A stretch of 64,000 bases of DNA from Carboxylicivirga agarovorans (GTDB lineage: Bacteria > Bacteroidota > Bacteroidia > Bacteroidales > Marinilabiliaceae). The notes under the pieces were generated by a model. It saw nothing but the letters and a program-made list of their open reading frames with translations, was not told the DNA's origin and searched no databases. Each line of letters opens with the position of its first letter. The stretch's first letter is position 1. The position numbers and the translations under genes were made by a program. The stretch is from NCBI RefSeq assembly GCF_050589845.1, contig NZ_JBNGPA010000001.1:124001-188000 (forward strand), in the 5' to 3' direction. Below are positions 51,544 to 61,704 of this stretch, piece by piece.

Positions 51544-52710
51544 TTACATCGGTCCTCCCATTCCACCTGCTGCACCTGATGATGCTTCATATGTTGCAAG
51601 CGTTGACGCAATTTTGCTACCTCGATGTTCTAATTCAAAAGCTGTAGTAACATAATCATCAGGACCATCAGCACTTAATGCATAAGCATAGTAAAGTACT
51701 ATTGTTGTTGAACTACCTGCACCGATTGATACAGAATTGATTGCTGTACCTGCTGTGTTATACATCTTACCATTACAATCAATAGAAACATTCATATTAT
51801 CCATATCAGGTTTTATTAACCAATCTAAATCGTGGTCATATAGCGTATAACTTGATGCACTATTATTTTTAATTGTCAACTTCCAAGCTGCTTTATTAGT
51901 TGATACTAATGGTGTTTCATATGTATCTGCACCACTCACAAAAGTTCCTGTAGTTGTTATACCTACCCAATTAGCAGTTTCACTTAACACACTTTCATTT
52001 GTAATATTGATGGTGCATGTTCTGTATGTTCCTGAACCACTTGGTAAATTACACTTTGCATTTGCAATCGGTTCTGCTGCTCCTTGTGCACGTGGTAGTT
52101 TAGAAAGAAAAAACTTTACTGTTGCTGTTCCTGTTGACCACCCATTAAAGGGTGATTGGTTGAAATCTAACACAACCCCATCACCCATTGCTATAGTATC
52201 TTGTGCTGTTAGATACTGGGTTACTTCACCACTTTTAATGACTTCTGCACCTAAATACATTGTGTCTAATGGAATACCATTATAATCTAAATCACTCATA
52301 TTTAAATAAGCAGAATTTTCAGGGGCCATCATGTACATAAACGTGATATAACTACTTGACCATAAGTTAAAACTTAATGATTGTTGTGGTTGTACTAATG
52401 GTATTTCTGCATTATGGTTATATCCCCTAAAATGCCCTAAATCGAATGGTTCAACTGAACCACCCGATGGTCTATGATACGTCCAATCAGTAGGCGTTTG
52501 ACCATAGCTAAATGATGGTATAGTTAGTGAATAATTACCATCTTTCGCTTTATACCATTCTGATGCAGTGTTATTTTCCTGATATACAGGTTTCTTTAAA
52601 GAATACATGTTAATATTATTCGATGTACAAAGTGTACCAACATCGTTTGAATTATCACCTATTGCTGATTTTACATCATCAATTGTTAAATTAGTTTCGC
52701 TTAACGCCAT
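51544..52710 (-). CDS. Phage virion protein, possibly tail-tip or adhesin
   Basis: 388 residues. The N-terminus LTIDDVKSAIGDNSNDVGTL, CTSNNINMYSLKKPV is a pattern I associate with structural proteins of Bacteroidota phages. The rest is strand-rich with Gly/Ser/Thr-rich stretches. It ends in a Gly/Met tail (SSGAAGGMGGPM). Placed between tail fibre and lysis genes, 6 bases after the fibre stop, so it is probably a distal tail component. No enzyme motif. Confidence 0.6.
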   Translation of the reverse strand: MALSETNLTIDDVKSAIGDNSNDVGTLCTSNNINMYSLKKPVYQENNTASEWYKAKDGNYSLTIPSFSYGQTPTDWTYHRPSGGSVEPFDLGHFRGYNHNAEIPLVQPQQSLSFNLWSSSYITFMYMMAPENSAYLNMSDLDYNGIPLDTMYLGAEVIKSGEVTQYLTAQDTIAMGDGVVLDFNQSPFNGWSTGTATVKFFLSKLPRAQGAAEPIANAKCNLPSGSGTYRTCTINITNESVLSETANWVGITTTGTFVSGADTYETPLVSTNKAAWKLTIKNNSASSYTLYDHDLDWLIKPDMDNMNVSIDCNGKMYNTAGTAINSVSIGAGSSTTIVLYYAYALSADGPDDYVTTAFELEHRGSKIASTLATYEASSGAAGGMGGPM

Positions 52711-52716
52711 TCATAA

Positions 52717-55700
52717 TTATTTCTTTTTTAGTTCATTAACTTCTTTTGAAAGTTCTTGGACTGCTTTGATTAGGTGTGGTATTAACCTTTCATATTTCAC
52801 ACCTTTATATTCATCATAAATATCACCTACCACGTGTTGAAGTTCAGGTATTTGTTCTAATTCTTGTGCTATTACCCCTGTATCATAAACTTCATCACTT
52901 TTTAAACACATCAACTCTTTACCTACTGAATTATAATCAAATGAATAGGTGTTGATTTTATTGATGGTATCAATTGAAGATGTTAATGGTTGAATGTTTT
53001 CTTTTAAACGTTGGTCGGATGTTGAATAGGCTTTAATTGTACCACTCGCTGTTATATTGGATGAAAATTCAGCGTTTTCTCTACTGATAATATTTGAATA
53101 ACTTTCAACTAAACCTGAAGGTGCTGTTGATGAGCCTGTATTTGACCAAGTAGGTGAATAACCATAATGACTAATTACCCTTGCATTTACATTTTTCCAA
53201 GTCGAATTTTTTCTAAACCATAATTCAATGGTTGTGCCATTCTTTTTATAAAACCATTGTTGATTAGCAAAATAATAACCTGTTTTATTTAAAAAAGTAT
53301 TTCCAATAGTACCTGTTGAACTATTTGTTTCAAATCCGAGTGTTACAGTATAATCAACAGGTTGGCCTTGTTCTGTTCTACCTGCAATAGCTAATTTAAT
53401 ATCAGTACTTTGATAACTACCTGTTTGTGTCCAACTTGCTATTTTATAGTAATAACTTGCTGTACTACCACCTGTTGCACCAATTGTAAAAGCAGGTGCA
53501 TAGTATTTATCATCATCTTCTGTTACAACTCTACTATTAGCTGATTTTTTTGATAGTGAATTGAAAGCGTTATAACTTCTCGTAGAGTTAGTGATTTCAA
53601 GTTTAGTACTACCATTATATTGTAGATTTAACGGTGAAGTATCATATGAACTTAAAGCACCTCCTATCAAGTACACACCCTGATTAAAAATAAACCTTCT
53701 ATCGCTATACATATGACACCAAGTAGTATTTTGTGGTCCTAATTCAAGATAACCTGAATTAGTCTGAACCTTAACACTATTATTTGAACCTTCTAAGATT
53801 TTTGTATTTGAATCATTGATAGATAATTGACTTTTTATTTTAACACTACCTCCAAATTCAGTTTCAGTGTTTGTATAGTAGTTAATGTATGTTTTGTAAC
53901 CATTAGCTGAATCTAAATGTAAATTACCATTGGTAACCGTAACAACACCCATTGATGTACTCCTATCACCTGTTATACCACCTATTTGTATTTGTTTACC
54001 TGAATCTTGACCTGCAAACCTACCTTTACCATTAACATCTAATGGTACTATTGGAGATGTTGATTTACCCAATGATAAATGACCTGAACTATTAAAAATA
54101 GCCTTGGTATTAGACGTAGAAAGAGATTGACCATATAACAGACCTAATTCAGAAGTCGAACGATTAAAACGCCAATGAAAAGCATTATTTAAATCAGTAC
54201 CATCAACAAAACTTATTGGTACACCGTAACCACTTGATTTTATTCTAATACCCTGACCATCTGATATAACATTAACTACTAAATCATTGTTAAAAGTCCA
54301 CCCACCTGTAACAGTTGCATTTTCAGATTTACGTGGAAAACTTGATGCATGATAAGTATCTAATGTATCAGCATCTAAACCTGAACCTGAACCATCATTA
54401 CCTGAATGCCAAATCTTGTGTGTAGTTCCCCATGTATTACCTGCACCTGTCCTAAAATATAGTTGATTATCGGTTGACGTGCTGCATGATGATAGCAATT
54501 GCCATGAATAGTAAGTATCACCTGTCCAACCTTTTACATTAATGATTCCTTTCCAACCTGTAGCACCTGCAACCTGTTCATTAAATGCAAATGAAGCAGA
54601 AGCATCCGTATAGTAATTAGGGGCACGTTCAACACCTCTGTTATCTACTACTCGTATATTACGAACTCTCTCTTTATTAAATATACCTGATGTAATATCT
54701 GATGCATCGTGTGTATGTGTAGATGATGAATAATTAGCTGATACCCATTCTTCACTTGCTATTTTATTGTAAACGTCATCATCACCAAACACCCATTTAC
54801 CTGTACTTGCTTGATAAAATACACGTGCTTTATCATCTGTACCATTATCTATTTTGATACCACTATCAGTAAGTACACCATCATTATTTAATTTAATAAA
54901 AGCATCTTCGATTGGTATAGTTTCAGCCTGAATAAAAGTTAATTCACCATACACATTAAGATTTTTAACTTTGAAATCTGTGGTTGATGAACCACCTTTT
55001 AAAGCGTATCTAAAATCACTTTCATTTTTATTATAGTAATCGGTTAAGTCCGTTGAAATACTTGATAAATCAATAGATGAACCATTAACACTAAGGATAT
55101 TAGAATTTAAACTTAATGTTGGGTCAATAGCCGTTGAATTAAGCGATAATTGACCATTAGAAATTGTTAACGGTGAACTTTGATTAACTGATAAAATACC
55201 TTTATCTGTGTAAGATGCAATTGGTGCACCATCCCAAATTGTTGAACTACTTGAATTTGATGCATATGCTGTTACACTACCTTCACCTAATACATTTCCC
55301 TGTATGCGTACATTCTTATTTATAACAATTTCGTCTTCAATAGCATCATATGTGAATAACCCTGATTTTATAGTTAATTGTGAAGCACTAAATGCTGTTG
55401 ATGTATTACCGTAAATAGGGTGATATGTGCTATTATGGTTATGGTCTGAACGGCTAATAGTTGATGCACTACCTGTACCTGCAAATGATTTATTAAATGC
55501 ACTGTTTTTAGTTGTTATAATTGGTTCATAACCTGCTAATGTTGTATTTAATGATGTAGATGTTATATAATCGGTTAATTGTGAATTTACATAACTTTCA
55601 GTTGCATAACCTGTTAAATCAGGTGATAATGATGATAAATCAACTGTATTACCGTTACTAATACTTAAATCATTACCTGTTAATGATAGTGTTTGTGGTG

Positions 55701-56037
55701 TGATAACACTTTGGTCTAAACTAATAACCCCCTGATTTACGTTGAATCCTGAACCAACACGAACAACACCAAAATCTGTTGTACTTGCTTTTGGTGCACC
55801 ATCCCATATAGTTGGTATTGTACCATTATCGTAATATGCTATTAAACTTTTTTCTGATACAAGGCTTTTATTTGCAATCAGAATATCATTAACCGTATCA
55901 AATTTAAAATATTGGTCTAAGAAACTACCACCAACACCTGAACCACCAATAGATGAAGATGATGATGAACCACCTGAATTATAAATCCTTTTATTTCTTC
56001 CGTATTCTTTACTCTTTAACTTTCTTGTATAAGTCAT
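52717..56037 (-). CDS. Tail fibre protein with C-terminal S74 chaperone
   Basis: 1106 residues. N-terminal Ser/Gly linker and repeated shaft sequences with many SSSTIWDGAPIAS-like units. A pyocin-knob-type domain (TWGTTHKIWHSGNDGSGSGL, DADTLDTYHASSFPRK) lies mid-protein. The end is a peptidase S74 intramolecular chaperone (STSDQRLKENIQPL with catalytic Ser, TGVIAQELEQIP, VKYERLIPHLIKAV) that drives trimer folding and then cuts itself off. This is the receptor-binding fibre. Ends with a short coiled-coil (LSKEVNELKKK). Confidence 0.88.
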   Translation of the reverse strand: MTYTRKLKSKEYGRNKRIYNSGGSSSSSSIGGSGVGGSFLDQYFKFDTVNDILIANKSLVSEKSLIAYYDNGTIPTIWDGAPKASTTDFGVVRVGSGFNVNQGVISLDQSVITPQTLSLTGNDLSISNGNTVDLSSLSPDLTGYATESYVNSQLTDYITSTSLNTTLAGYEPIITTKNSAFNKSFAGTGSASTISRSDHNHNSTYHPIYGNTSTAFSASQLTIKSGLFTYDAIEDEIVINKNVRIQGNVLGEGSVTAYASNSSSSTIWDGAPIASYTDKGILSVNQSSPLTISNGQLSLNSTAIDPTLSLNSNILSVNGSSIDLSSISTDLTDYYNKNESDFRYALKGGSSTTDFKVKNLNVYGELTFIQAETIPIEDAFIKLNNDGVLTDSGIKIDNGTDDKARVFYQASTGKWVFGDDDVYNKIASEEWVSANYSSSTHTHDASDITSGIFNKERVRNIRVVDNRGVERAPNYYTDASASFAFNEQVAGATGWKGIINVKGWTGDTYYSWQLLSSCSTSTDNQLYFRTGAGNTWGTTHKIWHSGNDGSGSGLDADTLDTYHASSFPRKSENATVTGGWTFNNDLVVNVISDGQGIRIKSSGYGVPISFVDGTDLNNAFHWRFNRSTSELGLLYGQSLSTSNTKAIFNSSGHLSLGKSTSPIVPLDVNGKGRFAGQDSGKQIQIGGITGDRSTSMGVVTVTNGNLHLDSANGYKTYINYYTNTETEFGGSVKIKSQLSINDSNTKILEGSNNSVKVQTNSGYLELGPQNTTWCHMYSDRRFIFNQGVYLIGGALSSYDTSPLNLQYNGSTKLEITNSTRSYNAFNSLSKKSANSRVVTEDDDKYYAPAFTIGATGGSTASYYYKIASWTQTGSYQSTDIKLAIAGRTEQGQPVDYTVTLGFETNSSTGTIGNTFLNKTGYYFANQQWFYKKNGTTIELWFRKNSTWKNVNARVISHYGYSPTWSNTGSSTAPSGLVESYSNIISRENAEFSSNITASGTIKAYSTSDQRLKENIQPLTSSIDTINKINTYSFDYNSVGKELMCLKSDEVYDTGVIAQELEQIPELQHVVGDIYDEYKGVKYERLIPHLIKAVQELSKEVNELKKK

Positions 56038-56043
56038 TCATAA

Positions 56044-58128
56044 TTACATTGTTTTTATTTCTTGAAGCGTACAAGAAAAGGTATCATTATAATAATCGTA
56101 TACACCACCTGTTGGTATCATTATTACATTTGGTAGGTAATTATTATAAGTTATTGGTTTTAAGATGTTAAAGTTGTTAAAATGACCTTTTAATATTGTA
56201 CTTGGTGTTTCGTAATTCTTAATAACTTGCTGTAGCACAAAATACTCACTTTCACTACTTAAACCATCTTTCACGAATTTTTCAATAGGTGTGAAGTTTA
56301 CACCATCATCTGACCATAGAAAAGCACCTCTTTGATTTGGGTTATTAACCTTAAAATCAGGCTCTTTTAAGATAGTACCACAATTCAATTCTATCTTTTT
56401 CCCTTTATTTTTAAAACGATTATCTAATATTTCATTACTACTACTTACTAACTCAGATAAATCTACACCATATTTAGTTGCAACATCATCATAGATAGAT
56501 ACTTTTATATCATAAATACGTGCATAATCAACAAAATCTAAATAACCATTTCTACGTGGTGTTATTCCAACCACAATATTGTTATCAACATCAATACCTG
56601 AATCATAGTCAAATTCTATGATGTTGTGAGTTGTAAAAGTTTCATCAAAACCATTGTATGGTGTATAGTCTGTAGCTGTTGCATCATGTGCTTGAATTAA
56701 ACATTCTCTATTTGAGGTACCAGGATACCCAAGGTTAAGACTTGAATCAAAATAGGTATCAAACTTTTTAGTATTCTTATTATATGCGTAATTACCTGAC
56801 CTAATGTAGATTTCACACCCATATTCATAAAAACCAAAATTCAAATTAGTACCACTTGTATCATCGGGGTTTTCCCAATCATCTTTACATTCTAAGTACA
56901 TTTCGATGTTAATCAACAACTTACTACCATTGATTACATAAATAGGTACAGGTTTACTTTCAACTGCCCAATTATATGAACCTAATGGTGTCATTGCATA
57001 ACTTTTAATATCAATGTAATTCTTATTCTTCGTGGGTTCATTTGTTTTAAAAGCTTTTACAAACTTAGCAGGGTATGTAGTTTGATTTGGATTAGTGCTA
57101 AAATTCGAATGTTCAGAATAATATTCTTTTGTCCAAGCATAATCACCACTACCAAATGATTCTGAACCTGTATTAGTTATAAATAGGTCATCTTCACCTA
57201 TTTCACCATTTATTACATCATCATCAATTGAATATGGGTCAAATTCTATTTCTTGTGAATTGATTGCTGTTTGATAGCTAACACTTTGACCACCTTTATA
57301 AAATCCAATGTCATCAATTTCTAATGTAGATAAATCAATACTAACATTTGTTTGTTTAGTCATAGATGGTAAAGTATAGTGATAAAAAGAATTAGTTGAA
57401 CTTGCTGTTGCTTGTAGGTTTATTGGTAATATGTAAATATCATCCTCTATTGTAAAGAGCTGTAAACCTGTACCCAATAACATATTTTCAAGTACATCAC
57501 GCATTGATGCAGTTTCAAAATCTTCGTCAATCCAATTACTGTTATTTATATGTAGTTCTTCTAAGAAATTTGATTTAACAACACCATCAATTGTTATATC
57601 TGATAAGTTTTTGATATAAAGGCTTTTATATTCTAAACCTGTTGCTTCTATAATTCTTTGTAATAGTGTTTTGAAATTATCCACACCATAATAAAATTCA
57701 CCATCTGATTGTATGTAATTCATTCTATCTAAAATTGATAGACCATTGTTTGCAGTTAATGATACTTCAACACCATTTTCTGTATTAGTTTCAAAATTTT
57801 CTGAATACATTTCAGTGTTTAAATAACCTAAGAAATTTACATTACTTTCTTGATAATGAATAACTTTGAAACGCTGTAAATCAGGTGTAAAAAAGTCATT
57901 TAAAAAACCTTCAGCACCTTTATATTCAAAAAACAGTGTTGCACCACAACTTCTAATAGGTTCATAACACAATTTCTTTTTCGGATACTCTATTTCTAAG
58001 CAATTATCAAGTGCAATACATTGTACTGCACCTGTATCATCTGCTTTATCTTTATCTCTGATTTCTACCCTGTTGTGTATTCCTGTAAATGAAGTCCATT
58101 CATAATATAATTTAAGACCATATGCCAT
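56044..58128 (-). CDS. Distal tail/baseplate protein
   Basis: 694 residues, no named family certain. Position directly after the tape measure gene and before the fibre fits a Dit/Tal-type hub. Seen: GLKLYYEWTSFTGIHNRVEI at the N-terminus, the element RSCGATLFFEYKGAEGFLND, then YINLPIN-like strands and long acidic linkers (DDDVINGEIGEDDLFI). I see no peptidase motif. It is 3 bases from the tape measure stop. Confidence 0.65.
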   Translation of the reverse strand: MAYGLKLYYEWTSFTGIHNRVEIRDKDKADDTGAVQCIALDNCLEIEYPKKKLCYEPIRSCGATLFFEYKGAEGFLNDFFTPDLQRFKVIHYQESNVNFLGYLNTEMYSENFETNTENGVEVSLTANNGLSILDRMNYIQSDGEFYYGVDNFKTLLQRIIEATGLEYKSLYIKNLSDITIDGVVKSNFLEELHINNSNWIDEDFETASMRDVLENMLLGTGLQLFTIEDDIYILPINLQATASSTNSFYHYTLPSMTKQTNVSIDLSTLEIDDIGFYKGGQSVSYQTAINSQEIEFDPYSIDDDVINGEIGEDDLFITNTGSESFGSGDYAWTKEYYSEHSNFSTNPNQTTYPAKFVKAFKTNEPTKNKNYIDIKSYAMTPLGSYNWAVESKPVPIYVINGSKLLINIEMYLECKDDWENPDDTSGTNLNFGFYEYGCEIYIRSGNYAYNKNTKKFDTYFDSSLNLGYPGTSNRECLIQAHDATATDYTPYNGFDETFTTHNIIEFDYDSGIDVDNNIVVGITPRRNGYLDFVDYARIYDIKVSIYDDVATKYGVDLSELVSSSNEILDNRFKNKGKKIELNCGTILKEPDFKVNNPNQRGAFLWSDDGVNFTPIEKFVKDGLSSESEYFVLQQVIKNYETPSTILKGHFNNFNILKPITYNNYLPNVIMIPTGGVYDYYNDTFSCTLQEIKTM

Positions 58129-58130
58129 TA

Positions 58131-60461
58131 TTAAAAACGTCTTATTTTTTGGTTGCGATATTCAGCAACACCCTCTAAATCATCACCTTTTGCTATTACT
58201 CTAATGGTTTGAACACCTGATGAAGAATCATGTAATTGACCATACATTGCTGCCTGTTGTTGTCGATTTAAAATCAATTCACCTGAATTAACACGTGCTA
58301 ATATTTTATCACCGTAAAATGATGAACCACCAACAATACCACCTGTTTCAAATCGTGGTAAACTTGCAAATACTGATGTAATTGTTGCAATGATTGCTGC
58401 AATAGCTGCAATATTTGCAGGGAATGGTAAACTACTTGCTGATGCTGTACCTGCTGACATTGATTTAGCTTGGTCAGTAGCAACCTGTTTAATTGCTTCT
58501 TGTTTCTGAACTAAACCAAGCTTTTTTAGGTTGTTCATTACCTGCGGTATACCTTTTAAAGCAGTACCGATAAAAGCACCTAATGAATTAGAAGCACCAC
58601 CAAAAACAGTTGTAAATGAATTACCTAATGATTGTAATTCTTCATTAGTATTCATCACATATGAATCAATGATTTCTAATTTTTCAGGTATTTCATCTAA
58701 TTCATCACCAATTTCAATTGAATGAATTGGTTGTGATGCTGTACCAACATCACCTGATGATTCAGGTTGTGAACCACCACCTGAAACTGTTGATAGATTT
58801 AATTTTACATGTGCAATCTCTTTACCATCATAAGCTGCTTTTATATTATCAACACTTTCTTTTAATTGGTTATTTAGTGTTTCTGCTGCTTCTGCACCTG
58901 CATTTTTAATATCATCAAAAGCATCTTTAAATTCTTCTGAAATGGTATCTATAAATGAAAAGTCATCACCTGTAAATAAACCTTTTACCTTTTTCCAAGC
59001 TGCTTCAAATATTCTATAAATAAATTCACCTACTGTTTTAATGTAATCAACTATTAACCCGAAATAAGTTTTAACACTTACCCATGTAAACTTTACATTC
59101 TCTATGATTACTGCAAATACAGTTCTTAGTGTGTCTGATTGATTGATAAAATCAATGGTTGCATTGATACCATTTTCAATTGCTTTAACTATATCATTCC
59201 AATATGCCACAATACCAACTGCTGCAACTGATATAGCAGTAATAATTGCTGATATACCACCTGTCATTGCTGCGTAAAGTGCTGTGATTGCTGTAGCTGC
59301 ACCATAAATTACAGGTATTGCATTATCAAATGAACCTGTCATTTCATCAATGTAACCAACAAATGATGTTAGGTTAGTAACCACTTGTGTAATAAATCCA
59401 AGTAAACCACCTTCACCAAGTGAAATCATTAAACCCTCAATAGCACTATTAAGCTGATTCATTCCCTTTTGCCACGCACCAACACCATCTGTTGCCATTT
59501 GTGAAGCTGCACCATTAGAATTATTAATAGCTGTTGATAATCGGTCTATTTCTGTACCTGATGTGTTTATAATAGTTCCTATACTTTTCCAATGTTCACC
59601 AAAAATTGCAGCCATTTGTGTATTATTAATACCTGCTGCTGATAGCTTTTCCAAAGTACCAATAAAACCATCAGTTTTTAATGATTCTTCTGTGATGGTA
59701 ACACCCATTTCTGCAAGTGCTTCACTAACCATTTTAGGCTGCTTTAAAAGTCTTGATAATGAACCTGCTAATGCTGTACCTGCTTCACCACCTTTAATAC
59801 CATTATTAGCCATTATAGCAGTAGCAGTTGCCATTTCTTCTATTTCTAAACCAAGACCTGCAAATACTGGGGCCGCTTTTTTAGCTGCTTCACCCATCTC
59901 TGTAACATCTGTATTTGCTGTTCTTGAAGTTTGTGCTAATACATCAATTACACGTTCAGTTTCAGATATATCATAACCCATACCTGCAACTACATTTGAT
60001 GCAATATCTGCTGCTGAACCTAAATCAATTGCACCTGCTGCTGCAAGATTAAGTGTATGTGGTAAAGCACTAATTGATTGGTCAGTGTTATAACCTGCCA
60101 TACCAAGATATTGCAAACCTTCTGCTGCCTGACTTGCACTAAAAGCTGTTGTTGAACCTAAGTGTTTAGCAGTATTGGATAGTCTTTTAAAATCTTCATC
60201 TGTTGCTTGTGTAATAGCTTTTACCCTTGACATTGAATTTTGAAAATCACCACTTGCTTCAATGATTTTCTTAAATCCCATACCAATACCTAAACCTGCT
60301 AAAAGTCCACCAAGTTTACCAACTACTGCATTTGTATTTTTAAATGATTTGTTTACTTTTCGATTGATGTTATTAACTCCACGCTGATAAGCGTTCATTT
60401 TGTTCATAACATCTTTAATATCACCCCTTAAAGCAATTCTTGTTTCTATTGAATTTGCCAA
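58131..60461 (-). CDS. Tail tape measure protein (TP901 core type)
   Basis: 776 residues, short for the family, implying a tail of modest length. The N-terminal conserved core is clear (GDFQNSMSRVKAITQATDED, STTAFSASQAAEGLQYLGMA, VTEMGEAAKKAAPVFAGLGL, IKGGEAGTALAGSLSRLLKQ). Hydrophobic segments follow (IYGAATAITALYAAMTGGIS, IITAISVAAVGIVAYW), then amphipathic helices, and the C-terminus FETGGIVGGSSFYGDKILAR typical of these proteins. Confidence 0.92.
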   Translation of the reverse strand: MANSIETRIALRGDIKDVMNKMNAYQRGVNNINRKVNKSFKNTNAVVGKLGGLLAGLGIGMGFKKIIEASGDFQNSMSRVKAITQATDEDFKRLSNTAKHLGSTTAFSASQAAEGLQYLGMAGYNTDQSISALPHTLNLAAAGAIDLGSAADIASNVVAGMGYDISETERVIDVLAQTSRTANTDVTEMGEAAKKAAPVFAGLGLEIEEMATATAIMANNGIKGGEAGTALAGSLSRLLKQPKMVSEALAEMGVTITEESLKTDGFIGTLEKLSAAGINNTQMAAIFGEHWKSIGTIINTSGTEIDRLSTAINNSNGAASQMATDGVGAWQKGMNQLNSAIEGLMISLGEGGLLGFITQVVTNLTSFVGYIDEMTGSFDNAIPVIYGAATAITALYAAMTGGISAIITAISVAAVGIVAYWNDIVKAIENGINATIDFINQSDTLRTVFAVIIENVKFTWVSVKTYFGLIVDYIKTVGEFIYRIFEAAWKKVKGLFTGDDFSFIDTISEEFKDAFDDIKNAGAEAAETLNNQLKESVDNIKAAYDGKEIAHVKLNLSTVSGGGSQPESSGDVGTASQPIHSIEIGDELDEIPEKLEIIDSYVMNTNEELQSLGNSFTTVFGGASNSLGAFIGTALKGIPQVMNNLKKLGLVQKQEAIKQVATDQAKSMSAGTASASSLPFPANIAAIAAIIATITSVFASLPRFETGGIVGGSSFYGDKILARVNSGELILNRQQQAAMYGQLHDSSSGVQTIRVIAKGDDLEGVAEYRNQKIRRF

Positions 60462-60492
60462 TTCATAAAGGATTCTTTTTTGAAATTATCTT

Positions 60493-61163
60493 TTAGAATG
60501 TTGCAACCTTACCTGTTGCTTTTTTACTTTCTAATCGTTTGATAATCTTTTCTTTATCTTCCTTGCTATATACCTTCTTTTCTTTCACCACTTGTTGTAG
60601 TTCTTCATTGTTTTTATCCCATTCGAATGGTATAAAATTTTGTGGTGTAAAATCTTTGATTGCTTTTTTATCAAGATGTGGTAAGATTGAATGGAAGGTT
60701 GAAATTCTCATTAGTTCCCATTCTTCACGCTGTTTTTTTGAAAGTGAATTAAATACTGCAACTAATTCTTTTCTACTTAATTCATACCAAAAATAATCAG
60801 GTGATATTGAAGTATTTGCAACAACATCACCAAATATTTCTACTATTGATACTACTTTTTTTTATCTGTATCTGTTGCTTCTTCAATAGTATCATCACTT
60901 TCTTCTGCTGTTGCTTCTGCAATAGTTTCAAATAATGACATATCATCATCAAGAATATCTAAGAAAGCTTCATAACCGATTGTGAATTTTTCGGTTTCAT
61001 CGGTCTTTTTTCTGTTGCCATTTTTCAAGATGAAATAAAACATTTTCATCTGTTCCTTCATTGATTCAACAGTTGTTTTTTTCATTTCTTCTTCATAATC
61101 TAAAATAGCTCTCATTGTGCTTTTTAGATTGTACTTCTTACCATTTAATTCTATTAATTTCAT
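60493..61163 (-). CDS. Tail assembly chaperone GT (-1 frameshift product)
   Basis: Joining the G frame (61163-60852) to the -1 frame at A8 (60863-60856) gives an uninterrupted 223-residue protein. After the slip the new frame reads KKVVSIVEIFGDVVANTSIS, PDYFWYELSRKELVAVFNSL and on through MRISTFHSILPHLDKKAI to the TAA at 60493, with no stop. The codons before the slip are GAT AAA AAA AAG TAG, so slippage is on a long A-run just before the G stop. G/GT frameshifting is a known, widely conserved feature of long-tailed phages. An ATG at 60711 inside the T region is unlikely to be a real start. Confidence 0.85.
60852..61163 (-). CDS. Tail assembly chaperone G
   Basis: 103 residues read to the zero-frame stop. 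MKLIELNGKKYNLKSTMRAI and LDYEEEMKKTTVESMKEQM form the helical core common to gpG-type chaperones; acidic C-terminus (AEESDDTIEEATDTDKKK). Located between tail tube and tape measure, as is standard. It coats the tape measure during assembly together with GT. Confidence 0.8.
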   Translation of the reverse strand: MKLIELNGKKYNLKSTMRAILDYEEEMKKTTVESMKEQMKMFYFILKNGNRKKTDETEKFTIGYEAFLDILDDDMSLFETIAEATAEESDDTIEEATDTDKKK

Positions 61164-61183
61164 TATTCCATACCCTATTATTT

Positions 61184-61218
61184 TTTAGAAAAAAAAGGGT
61201 GAAAAAATCACCCCTTTT
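61184..61218 (-). terminator. Terminator between tail tube and chaperone genes
   Basis: GGGGTGA-TTTTT-TCACCC stem read leftward (61214-61197, one bulge) followed by a run of eight T. It should reduce transcription past the tail tube gene and so favour the abundant upstream virion proteins. Confidence 0.7.
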
Positions 61219-61224
61219 AAATTA

Positions 61225-61686
61225 TTATACTGTTGGTGCTTCTGCTTCTACTAAAGCATCTGTACCATCTAATGTACATGAGAATGTACTATCCTCACCA
61301 ACCCCTGTTAAATTCCATGTCAGGTTAGTTATAATTGCCTGACCTGTATAAGTTAAATCATCAGTACCATCACTATATTCCATAACAACAGATACTTCAT
61401 AATTATCTGCTGCTTTCATCTTTGCAAATAAATCACGAAATGAAGCAATATTACTATCACCACTTGCTACTAATGAGTAAGCAGATTGTGAAATATTCCA
61501 TGAAAGCAAACCTGCTGTTTTCTTTGTCCAAATACTTGAACTTCTATCTGCTGATTTATATTTAACTTCTTTAGTTTCTCTTTCAATATTTAATGAACCA
61601 TCTGTTTGTAAACCAATAGTTTTACCATCAACTTTTATTAAGAAATTAAGACCGTCAATTGTATCTGTTACATTTGTTAATGCCAT
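61225..61686 (-). CDS. Major tail (tube) protein, TP901-1-like
   Basis: 153 residues. GLNFLIKVDGKTIGLQTDGS, then KEVKYKSADRSSSIWTKKTA, and the C-terminal strand EDSTFSCTLDGTDALVE show the two-sheet tube fold of the phage major tail protein family. Expected to form the hexameric tube rings. Followed by a terminator. Confidence 0.85.
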   Translation of the reverse strand: MALTNVTDTIDGLNFLIKVDGKTIGLQTDGSLNIERETKEVKYKSADRSSSIWTKKTAGLLSWNISQSAYSLVASGDSNIASFRDLFAKMKAADNYEVSVVMEYSDGTDDLTYTGQAIITNLTWNLTGVGEDSTFSCTLDGTDALVEAEAPTV

Positions 61687-61704
61687 TATTCATATTATTC
61701 TTTT

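Noticed and set aside
60493..60711. Separate 72-residue gene starting at the ATG at 60711
   Set aside because: The frame is open further upstream to the A8 slip site and joins the G chaperone by a -1 shift, which explains it better.
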